Assembly: GCA_005779525.1 (NCBI GenBank)
Contig: SXIZ01000291.1
Location: 1 to 9,859, forward strand
DNA: 9,859 nucleotides
Direction of reading: 5' to 3'
Origin: Methylococcaceae bacterium
GTDB lineage: Bacteria > Pseudomonadota > Gammaproteobacteria > Methylococcales > Methylomonadaceae
Shown here one piece after another: positions 1-6,499 of the stretch (position 1 is its first letter; each line of letters starts with the position of its first letter). The translations under genes and the position numbers were made by a program. Under the pieces are notes generated by a model. The model was not told the DNA's origin, searched no databases, and saw only the letters and a list, made by a program, of their open reading frames with translations.

Positions 1-1605
1 ACCTAAACCATTGTTCACAATAGTCGTTGCGAATTGACGGTTATCCAGCCCGCCCAAAGATTGTTGCGCAGCCGTAGAACTGAGCACCTTATCAATCAAG
101 CTTTGCGGATTATTAGCAACTGCAGATAAATTAATTAAATCATCGATTCCAGGGGCTTTATTGAATAATAATTTATCTACTAAACCAATATTCTTTAGCT
201 GACCTCCTGCCTGGGCGAGAAAACCGACATCTACGCTTTGCGTTCCAATCAGCGCTTTTTCGATACTGGAAAAAGTATCACGTTCTCCCGTAGCACTATT
301 GGCCAGTACCGTTTGTAAATTGCTGGTTAAATACACTTTGATATTTGCCAAACTTGCTGGATCTAACACCAAACTATCAATCCCCTCTCCGCCATCTAGC
401 ACATCGTTCCCTTTACCGCCGGACAACACATCATTGCCACCATTGGCATGAATAATATCGTTTGCCGAACCTCCTGTAATGACATTATCGCCATTGTTTC
501 CAGCGTAAGTGACTCCGGTAGTCAATGCTGCGCCATTGACATTGATTTTATCTGTGCCAGTCGTAACTGCTGTATAAGCACCTGCAGCCATTTGATCCTG
601 GACCGCCGCGTATTTAGCGTCTTTAGCGATCGTCGTACCGATAGTCACTTTTTCGATGTTTTGGAAATTATCGGGCGTTAACACTACAGTATTTTCAGTG
701 GCGCTAATATTCGCTCCGGTGGCGGTGATACGCAGTTCATCCACGCCAATGCCACCATCCATTAAATCCCCGGAAACCAATTCAGCAGTACCATCACTGG
801 CTTTACTGACCGTAAACGTTCCCCCGCCTGCTTTAGTCGCTAAACGCGCCAAGAGGAAAATATCATCACCGTCTTCACCATACAATTTATCGGCACCTTC
901 GTGGCCAATCAGCAAGTCATTTCCTGCACCCGCACGCACGATATCGTTGCCCAGACGTGGGGTAATATATTCTGTGCCGTCACCGCCCAAAATAGTTTCA
1001 TCCCCCGCAGTGCCGTCATAACGCACGTTACCGCCCGTGAATTTTATGGTGACGTCCAGGTCCTTAAACATGTAGCCCGTACTCGCATCATCCAACTGAA
1101 AATCGGCGTCCTTTTCCACCACAATCGTCAATTTTTCCGTTTTGCCACCCGCTAGGCCCGCCACTTGCAGTCCGGGATTGAATTCTGAGCTGCCTTTGGT
1201 GTAAGTCAAAGATTCCAAATCTTCAATAAACTGTTCAGATGTCATTGTTAATTCAACGCCATCTTGCAATTGGATTTTTTCAATATGTGAAAATTCAAGC
1301 GCTGACAAATCGAGTGAGTTCGTGATATTAAGGATATCAGATTGTGAGTAGGTGACTTTGGCTGTTAAAGTATTACCTTTTCCACTTTCAGCATCGCCCG
1401 AAGGAATATCCACAGAAGCATCAGAGATACCGTCCCCAGTGCCGCCATCAATAGTTGCACCTGCAGTGGGAGAAACTGAAAACTCAAAGGTATCGCTCCC
1501 CGCTAAACCATTAAGAATATCCGCACCCAAAATATTGGCAAAGGTATCATTATCCGCTGTGCCGTTTAAGCTATCTTTGTTGTTTGAACCGTTTATTATC
1601 GCCAT
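1..1605 (-). CDS. RTX-type calcium-binding protein, C-terminus beyond window
   Basis: This frame starts with ATG at 1605 and stays open for 535 codons to the left edge, so the C-terminus is missing. The translation is rich in Gly, Asp, Asn, Ala and Thr and has almost no Cys. RTX-like nonapeptides (consensus GGxGxDxLx) occur in three clusters: residues about 5-40 (degenerate, with NDTFAN and GSDTFEF), about 196-250 (GNDIVRAGAGNDLLIG, then GEDGDDIF) and about 374-412 (GGNDVLSGGKGNDVLDGG). In known RTX proteins such repeats form a Ca2+-binding parallel beta roll. Two segments between clusters share the pattern F..IEK..IG, which suggests internal duplication. The last visible residues (about 515-535, DNRQFATTIVNNGLG) resemble the start of a DUF4214-like region, but this is tentative. 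There is no N-terminal signal peptide, which fits type I secretion through a C-terminal signal outside the window. It could be an S-layer-like, adhesin or enzyme-linked protein; the function is unknown. The Shine-Dalgarno site is weak. Confidence 0.88.
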   Translation of the reverse strand, partial: MAIINGSNNKDSLNGTADNDTFANILGADILNGLAGSDTFEFSVSPTAGATIDGGTGDGISDASVDIPSGDAESGKGNTLTAKVTYSQSDILNITNSLDLSALEFSHIEKIQLQDGVELTMTSEQFIEDLESLTYTKGSSEFNPGLQVAGLAGGKTEKLTIVVEKDADFQLDDASTGYMFKDLDVTIKFTGGNVRYDGTAGDETILGGDGTEYITPRLGNDIVRAGAGNDLLIGHEGADKLYGEDGDDIFLLARLATKAGGGTFTVSKASDGTAELVSGDLMDGGIGVDELRITATGANISATENTVVLTPDNFQNIEKVTIGTTIAKDAKYAAVQDQMAAGAYTAVTTGTDKINVNGAALTTGVTYAGNNGDNVITGGSANDIIHANGGNDVLSGGKGNDVLDGGEGIDSLVLDPASLANIKVYLTSNLQTVLANSATGERDTFSSIEKALIGTQSVDVGFLAQAGGQLKNIGLVDKLLFNKAPGIDDLINLSAVANNPQSLIDKVLSSTAAQQSLGGLDNRQFATTIVNNGLG

Positions 1606-1729
1606 TGCAAATCCATAGATTGATTAAAAAAACCATCTTTATCTGATGTCTCAACATTATGGCATTGGGCTCTTTAAAATGAGCTTAGGAAAGATTCCTT
1701 TTTTTTCAGATGTAGCAAGATTTGTAGCC
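1606..1729. other. Intergenic region between mxa operon end and RTX gene
   Basis: This 124-bp AT-rich gap should contain the end of the mxa transcript and the start region of the RTX gene. I see no strong GC-rich hairpin with a U-tract on the minus strand and no convincing -35/-10 pair. A 4-bp inverted repeat (GCTC/GAGC around 1668-1684) is too weak to call. The region therefore leaves open whether the RTX gene is read through from mxa or has its own promoter of non-consensus type. Confidence 0.6.
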
Positions 1730-2239
1730 TCACACGCTTACAGGCCTGGGCAGACTTTTAAGATAATCTAGAGAACTAATACTGATACCCACAACAGACA
1801 GGGTGATTTCCAGAGTCATACCCATTTCAGTAAAGGTAAGCAGTAAGTCAGTCAAAAACATCAGTATCACTAAATATATAGCTCGTTTAGTGGGTAAATT
1901 GATGCACTCTTGGTACAACATAAGTACTAAAAGTGATAGTAGTATTAACCCGGTTTCTTCGTGCAATAAGCGACCATTGGTATACAGAGAATAAATGATA
2001 GCAGCACAAATTAATCCTCCTAGCCATCGCTGCAGCATGAGTCGGCAATCATGTGGCTCAGCAGTGAGTAAATTTAAACGATACGGCAATATATCCAAAG
2101 CCGCAAACAACAGTAAAGCGGTTAACCAGTAGTAATGACTTATATCTTGATAAGCATAACTTATGAGTGCTCCCAACAAACCCAGTAAGATTTTAATAGT
2201 AAATAGATAATGTTGAGTTAATAGCGAATTAGGCAACAT
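1730..2239 (-). CDS. Small multi-pass membrane protein, last gene of the mxa cluster
   Basis: The product has 169 residues and I do not recognise its family. It is strongly hydrophobic, with about five or six predicted membrane segments near residues 11-29, 36-52, 72-87, 94-111, 118-137 and possibly 139-157. It has no cleavable signal peptide. Short polar loops carry EPHDCR (about 61-66) and NGRLLHEE (about 88-95). It follows mxaL by 9 bp, and its ribosome site TAGGAG overlaps the mxaL stop codon, so the two are almost certainly co-translated. In Methylobacterium extorquens the gene after mxaL is mxaD, a soluble periplasmic protein; this protein does not look like MxaD. By position it may be an inner-membrane partner of the MxaC/K/L complex, or a lineage-specific mxa accessory gene. 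The existence of the gene is well supported; its role is not. Confidence 0.8.
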   Translation of the reverse strand: MLPNSLLTQHYLFTIKILLGLLGALISYAYQDISHYYWLTALLLFAALDILPYRLNLLTAEPHDCRLMLQRWLGGLICAAIIYSLYTNGRLLHEETGLILLSLLVLMLYQECINLPTKRAIYLVILMFLTDLLLTFTEMGMTLEITLSVVGISISSLDYLKSLPRPVSV

Positions 2240-2245
2240 AGGAAG

Positions 2246-2251
2246 CTCCTA
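2246..2251 (-). promoter_or_regulatory. Ribosome binding site overlapping the mxaL stop codon
   Basis: TAGGAG contains the mxaL stop (TAG, 2251-2249) and lies 6 nt before the ATG of the downstream membrane-protein gene. This is a typical arrangement for translational coupling and it fixes the start at 2239. Confidence 0.75.
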
Positions 2252-3232
2252 GTTTTTTGTAATAGGTAAATAACGTGATTGAATTTCTACCAAAGGTAGG
2301 TAGCTGAAACAAAATAGGCTTAAGGCAAAAAGTGCATAACGCCATCGAATATCCACTTGCTCTAGCGACTCTTCGGCAAATTCAGGTTGTTGTAGTGTTA
2401 CAAGTAAGTTTTCTAGATTGCTTAAGCGCGTATAGCTCAATCCTGCCTGACGGGCTAATTGAGTTAAATAGCTCTCCTGTAATGCGCTTAAATGCTCGTT
2501 GCCTACACCCGCTTTTCGACCAAAAGGAGCATTACGCGCATCGTAACCTTCAATTTGAGCAGGATCTAAATTGGACTGTCCAAATGACGTGCGATGCGGG
2601 ACATCTTCTGCTTTATAAACGCCGACAGATTTTCCAGTCTCATCAAATTTAGGAATAGGCACAGCTTTTAACCCCCCTGTCCCTACGACCAAACCTTTGA
2701 CTTTGCCTTTGAGCACCGTTAAATCTGGTTGATACGCTGGATTAACGGGCGGAGCCTCTTGCCCATCGGTGATAAAGACGATAGTGCTGTTGGATTTTTG
2801 TAACATTTCCAGGGTATTTAACAGTCCTTTGGCAATATTGCTGTCTGCTGCCCAAGCCATGCGCCAATCAATTTTACTGAGAGTGCTATCCAATTCCGCA
2901 TAATTTTCACAGACATTCAGCGGCTCAAACAAGAGGGTTGAACGCCGCTCGGTAAATACTCCGAGGCCAATTTTAGTTGAGCAGGGTAATTGCTTTAGGA
3001 GTTGGCGTAATTGCAGTTTCACAAATTGCAAGCGGCTAATTGCTTGATCTTCCGCTTGATAATCCACCGCATTCATACTCCGGGTGATATCGACGATAAA
3101 GGTAAAGTTATAGTGTGCAGCTTTCTGCTCGTTGAAGGGCTTGATCAACATACCCATTAAGGCAAGGCAAGCTAACAATAAGCAACAGCAACGATAATCA
3201 CGGAATGCTCCCCAGTAATTTAGACGATACAT
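2249..3232 (-). CDS. mxaL: MxaL, VWA-domain membrane protein for methanol dehydrogenase maturation
   Basis: This 327-residue protein has an N-terminal membrane segment (about 13-31, beginning with a Cys triplet at 15-17), a periplasm-facing von Willebrand A domain (about 42-280) and a C-terminal membrane segment (about 298-315). The metal-site (MIDAS) motif reads D48-x-T50-x-S52 instead of the usual DxSxS. The third and fourth elements are probably Ser131 (where Thr is common) and Asp156 in ITDG. The order of genes and the topology match MxaL, which in Methylobacterium extorquens is required with MxaA and MxaK for Ca2+ insertion into methanol dehydrogenase. The ATG immediately follows the mxaK stop codon (TAG-ATG, no gap). 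Resemblance to BatA/BatB-type proteins is clear, so the name rests largely on operon position. Confidence 0.88.
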   Translation of the reverse strand: MYRLNYWGAFRDYRCCCLLLACLALMGMLIKPFNEQKAAHYNFTFIVDITRSMNAVDYQAEDQAISRLQFVKLQLRQLLKQLPCSTKIGLGVFTERRSTLLFEPLNVCENYAELDSTLSKIDWRMAWAADSNIAKGLLNTLEMLQKSNSTIVFITDGQEAPPVNPAYQPDLTVLKGKVKGLVVGTGGLKAVPIPKFDETGKSVGVYKAEDVPHRTSFGQSNLDPAQIEGYDARNAPFGRKAGVGNEHLSALQESYLTQLARQAGLSYTRLSNLENLLVTLQQPEFAEESLEQVDIRWRYALFALSLFCFSYLPLVEIQSRYLPITKN

Positions 3233-3793
3233 CTAGGGCAACCCTCGCGGGAATCCAGGAACGGTGGTCCATAATTCGGCCTGCTCCTGTTTTGGACCCT
3301 CATGCTCCAGATTGACGCGTTCCATTTCCGGCAGGAGGCGCATAGCGACTTCCAAATTGTATTTAGCATCCCAATACTGGCTATCCAAGGTCAAGGCCTG
3401 ACGGTAGGAGTGTTTAGCGAGTTCTACCAGCGGAATGGCACGACTTAACTCCTGATTTTCGACATAGCTCACCGCTTGTTGCAAATAAATATTACCTAAG
3501 TTGTAACGCACCTTGGTTTGAAAGTTGCTATCACCTGCAGCCATAATTTGGTTTAAGCTTGCTAGGGCTTCGTCAAAGCGTTTGTGCTGCTGGAAATAAT
3601 AAGCTTGCGCAAATTGCAATTCAAACTGCGTAGTCCTGATATTTTCAATTTCAGCATCCTTTCCACTCAGCCAAGTTTGGATGGCTGCATTTGCGGCATG
3701 TATTTGCCAAGATCTACTCAGAAATACACAAGTCATACTGAGTGCAATACCCAACATCACCCAGATAAGCGAATGCCTTAATGTTCTTAACAT
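3233..3793 (-). CDS. mxaK: MxaK, membrane-anchored TPR-like accessory protein
   Basis: I place the start at ATG 3793, giving 186 residues. This start has GGAG about 10 nt upstream, overlaps the end of mxaC by 7 nt, and puts the membrane anchor (about residues 8-26) at the N-terminus. The longer frame from 3859 would add 22 residues lying wholly inside mxaC and without an anchor-like character. After the anchor comes a helical, TPR-like region: about 58-88 (FAQAYYFQQHKRFDEALASL), 95-115 (YNLGNIYLQQA) and 120-150 (ending with Y.QAL.LD..Y.DA.YNLE), followed by a polar Pro-rich tail. MxaK is known in Methylobacterium as one of the proteins needed for Ca2+ insertion into methanol dehydrogenase. 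Here it probably acts as a scaffold between the VWA proteins MxaC and MxaL, like BatC-type TPR proteins; that part is inference. Confidence 0.85.
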   Translation of the reverse strand: MLRTLRHSLIWVMLGIALSMTCVFLSRSWQIHAANAAIQTWLSGKDAEIENIRTTQFELQFAQAYYFQQHKRFDEALASLNQIMAAGDSNFQTKVRYNLGNIYLQQAVSYVENQELSRAIPLVELAKHSYRQALTLDSQYWDAKYNLEVAMRLLPEMERVNLEHEGPKQEQAELWTTVPGFPRGLP

Positions 3794-4770
3794 TTTCGAA
3801 ACTCCAGAAATTTTACCCCCAGCAAGAGCAGCATTAGTAACGCTGCACCGAGGTAACATAGACCCGCTAAGTCAGTTCGTGACAAGCGTTCGGTATAGTG
3901 CAACGGTTGATTTTCCAATTGATTTATATCTTGTATAGCTTTTTGCAGCGCAAGCGGACTTTCAGCTTCGTAGGCCTGATAAGGAGTATGCAAGCTGGAA
4001 AAAAACTGATGTAGATAGCGTTCTGGCATCGCTTGGGCATTATCATCACGTGCATCTTGCGGTTGATCATAAATCCCCGGACTATTTGCCGTGCGTAAAA
4101 ACAACCAATATAAACGTACTTGATATTGTTGAAACCAAGCACGTAGTTTCTGTTCATCATCTTTAGTGATAGCCGCCGCACCATCGGACACCAAAACGAC
4201 AATTCGTGCCCCCGCTTGCGCTGGTTGCTGAAAAAACCCTAGCGCCATACTTAAGCCTTTAGCAACGTGGGTATAGGCAAGTGCGGGGTTTTTTGTGGCG
4301 GCAATGGCTGCTTCCACGGCACTCTTGTTTGCAGTTAACGGCATGACAAACAAAGGTGCCGTGCTGTATGCTGCCACCCCGACCCTATCTGTAGGTCGAT
4401 GCTGGACAAATTCCGCCAATAAACGCCGCGCAGCATTTGCTTTGGATTCCTCATTGCCTTCAGGTGTGCGACCCGCAAAGCTATTGTCCATACTGTTGCT
4501 TCTGTCTAATAACAAGACAATATTTGCACCTTTACCAATGCGTTCACGGGTTTGTTCGTTAAGGTGTAAACCTGCGATACCCAAAACCAAAAACGCAATA
4601 ATCAACATAGCCAATAGGCGAAGCAGAAATGCTAGCAGTTGGGAAATTTTGTCTTGCGGCAACAGGGCTAGCCATGGCTGATCAATTGTTTGCATACCAC
4701 TGTTTAATAAGGGTAAAACCATTAGGATTAACCCCCATAACACCCACGGATGCTCCACAGCAAGATTCAT
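3787..4770 (-). CDS. mxaC: MxaC, VWA-domain inner-membrane protein
   Basis: This 327-residue protein has two N-terminal membrane segments (about 8-25 and 46-68), a von Willebrand A domain (about 82-285) and a C-terminal membrane segment (about 302-320). The MIDAS motif is complete: D89-x-S91-x-S93 (LLLDRSNSM), Thr167 and Asp196 (VLVSDG). The architecture is that of BatA-type proteins. In mxa clusters this protein sits between mxaA and mxaK, as here, and is one of the accessory proteins for methanol dehydrogenase. The metal site suggests it binds a ligand or partner protein through Mg2+ or Ca2+. The ATG overlaps the mxaA stop by 4 nt (ATGA), so expression is coupled. The end overlaps mxaK by 7 nt. 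Unlike MxaL, all expected MIDAS residues are canonical. Confidence 0.88.
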   Translation of the reverse strand: MNLAVEHPWVLWGLILMVLPLLNSGMQTIDQPWLALLPQDKISQLLAFLLRLLAMLIIAFLVLGIAGLHLNEQTRERIGKGANIVLLLDRSNSMDNSFAGRTPEGNEESKANAARRLLAEFVQHRPTDRVGVAAYSTAPLFVMPLTANKSAVEAAIAATKNPALAYTHVAKGLSMALGFFQQPAQAGARIVVLVSDGAAAITKDDEQKLRAWFQQYQVRLYWLFLRTANSPGIYDQPQDARDDNAQAMPERYLHQFFSSLHTPYQAYEAESPLALQKAIQDINQLENQPLHYTERLSRTDLAGLCYLGAALLMLLLLGVKFLEFRKC

Positions 4771-5651
4771 TTTCGACCCTGCTCAATTTTGCGACAATAT
4801 TGACATAATGCTTTAAGTTGCTGCACATCGTCTTCGACAACTATCATGCCGGTAGAAAAGTGAAAGCGGTTGGAGTAGCTAAAAAACCACTGCAACTGTG
4901 CAGCAATACTCCGATATTCTGGATAGCGTTGCAAAAATTCCGCTAACTGCACCGCGAACAAGGGTCGACCAAAAACTTGGTTAAATGCTTGGTGCATCGC
5001 AAGTAACATCACCGCCATTTCAGGTTTTTGCAAAGCGTTAATACGGCGCCAGGCGCGTTTAAAAATACTGCGCCGTTGAAACTGGGGAATAAACCCATAA
5101 AGATACGCAAGATACGCTAGCAACGCAGTGGAGGTCAGTAAACCAAGATAAAATCCACGTTGGGCATTTAACCCACTCATGAAATCCGGCGTGGCTGCTG
5201 GGCGCATATATTCACCCTCTTCACTTTTGCGCACCGCTAACTCCCTAAGTGGCGCAATGGTAAACGACCAATCTGGGACCGCCTGACTGCTCAGTTTGCC
5301 ATATTGCGAGAAATGCAGGGTAAAACCTGGAATTTTCAACATTTTGACTTCCAACGGTGCATAAAAGACTTGATAGGTTAAATCTATAACATAGCGCCAA
5401 CCCGTTGCAAATTCGGTTTTTTGCAGTTTGACCTGCTTAAGTTCTAACCAGTAACTTTGTTTACCTGCCAGCGGAAGTGAACCCGCTTGTAACTCAACAT
5501 CCTGCTGAGTTTGCACGATGATTTGTTGCGGAATTTCATCGCCGATATGGTACCCAAAGGGACGCGGCGAATTGACATTAAACGCCTCAACTACCGTGTG
5601 CTGTGCAGCGGAACATCCGGTCAGTAAGAGTATTAACACTAATATTCTCAT
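4767..5651 (-). CDS. mxaA: MxaA, methanol dehydrogenase maturation protein, predicted lipoprotein
   Basis: This 294-residue protein begins with a short hydrophobic stretch ending in a lipobox-like L-T-G-C13, so the N-terminus is probably lipid-anchored in the periplasm. Residues about 20-160 look like a beta-rich periplasmic domain. One membrane segment follows (about 166-186), then a basic, helical cytoplasmic domain (about 190-294) with the pattern of helices seen in BatD/DUF4381 tails. MxaA is needed for active, Ca-containing methanol dehydrogenase in Methylobacterium; the name here rests on position between mxaS and mxaC and on this topology. The start codon overlaps the mxaS stop (ATGA) and the stop overlaps the mxaC start (ATGA). 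Two Cys near the C-terminus (283, 286) form a CxxC whose role is unknown. Confidence 0.85.
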   Translation of the reverse strand: MRILVLILLLTGCSAAQHTVVEAFNVNSPRPFGYHIGDEIPQQIIVQTQQDVELQAGSLPLAGKQSYWLELKQVKLQKTEFATGWRYVIDLTYQVFYAPLEVKMLKIPGFTLHFSQYGKLSSQAVPDWSFTIAPLRELAVRKSEEGEYMRPAATPDFMSGLNAQRGFYLGLLTSTALLAYLAYLYGFIPQFQRRSIFKRAWRRINALQKPEMAVMLLAMHQAFNQVFGRPLFAVQLAEFLQRYPEYRSIAAQLQWFFSYSNRFHFSTGMIVVEDDVQQLKALCQYCRKIEQGRK

Positions 5652-6490
5652 GTGGTTCTCTGTTGCAGAAAGCTATTGATGCGATTAGCACTAAATCCCT
5701 GAGTCAGAAATAACGCTTCTCGCCCATGATCACGAAAGCATTTTTTTAACTGAGCTTCACGTTGCTGATAGGCAGCAGTCAATTTTTCCCGCATGCCCGG
5801 GCGCAGCCAAAGCAGGCGTTGTTGCCCATTTTCCATATCCTTTAGATTCAAAAATCCCCAATCCGGGAGATGCTGATACTCGTTATGATCCCAAAGCACA
5901 ATAGGCACCAGATCGTGCGTTTGTAATCTTGATAACAAAGGATTGAGTCGGGTGAGCGGAAAATTAAAATCGGATACCAAAAATACTAAAGCACGTTGCG
6001 TAGCAATATATTTCCAGGCAGAGAATAGGCCTTGAGCATTACCTGCTAAACGTGAGTTTTCAAGTTGCTGGCGCATTTCTGCAACTCTGGCGCGTTGACG
6101 ACTCAACGGTAACATCCAGCGCGGCTGAAGGTGCTGACCACATCCGACAAAGCCAAATTGATCGCCGTAATCCAGCGCTGAGCTTGCCAGTGCGCTAAAG
6201 AATTGGGCTAACACCTGTTGTTTAGAATACTGCCCGAGATAGCCCATGGAGGCGGATACATCAGCCAGTAAATACACATTAATTTGACTATATTGCTGAT
6301 AAGCTCGAACTTGGAACTGTTGCAAAGGGTCCAAGACGCTAGCACGCATATCCATGCGACGAGGGTCTGGATGTGCTAACAAAGGCACATAACGTTGAAA
6401 TAAATACCCCGAACCCGCGAAAGTACTCAGATGTGCACCTGGAGATGCCGACCGAGTTGGCGTGCTCAAGCGATAGTTGATGACATCCAT
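5648..6490 (-). CDS. mxaS: MxaS, DUF58 family protein
   Basis: This 280-residue protein has no membrane segment or signal peptide and is probably cytoplasmic. It shows the DUF58 signature around residues 42-60 (DPRRMDMRASVLDPL), where other family members have an Arg/Asp/Trp-rich motif, followed by a VWA-like fold with a MIDAS-type D77-x-S79-x-S81 (LLADVSASM) and Asp174 (FLVSDF). DUF58 proteins are typically encoded next to MoxR ATPases and are thought to work with them on a client. Here the neighbour is mxaR, with a gap of 9 bp. I see no good Shine-Dalgarno site before the ATG, so translation probably depends on coupling to mxaR. The end overlaps mxaA by 4 nt. In the family, mxaS is an accessory gene of methanol dehydrogenase; its exact step is not known. 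Confidence 0.88.
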   Translation of the reverse strand: MDVINYRLSTPTRSASPGAHLSTFAGSGYLFQRYVPLLAHPDPRRMDMRASVLDPLQQFQVRAYQQYSQINVYLLADVSASMGYLGQYSKQQVLAQFFSALASSALDYGDQFGFVGCGQHLQPRWMLPLSRQRARVAEMRQQLENSRLAGNAQGLFSAWKYIATQRALVFLVSDFNFPLTRLNPLLSRLQTHDLVPIVLWDHNEYQHLPDWGFLNLKDMENGQQRLLWLRPGMREKLTAAYQQREAQLKKCFRDHGREALFLTQGFSANRINSFLQQRTT

Positions 6491-6499
6491 AGCGACAGA

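Noticed and set aside
448..1618. Several plus-strand open frames opposite the RTX gene
   Set aside because: They are antisense to a continuous 535-codon frame with clear RTX repeats, and their low-complexity products have no recognisable domain or ribosome site.
1618..1690. Possible promoter for the RTX gene (CATAAT as -10, TTGAGA as -35)
   Set aside because: The CATAAT has no matching -35 at 16-18 bp, and the TTGAGA is followed at the right distance only by a T-run. Neither pair is convincing.
1687..1706. Inverted repeat AGGAA/TTCCT followed by seven T on the plus strand, like a terminator
   Set aside because: The stem is only 5 bp and AT-rich, it would act on plus-strand transcripts, and there is no plus-strand gene upstream to terminate. 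On the minus strand it lacks a following U-tract.
3794..3859. Longer mxaK start at 3859
   Set aside because: The extension is fully inside mxaC and the ATG at 3793 has a GGAG site and a better N-terminal membrane anchor.
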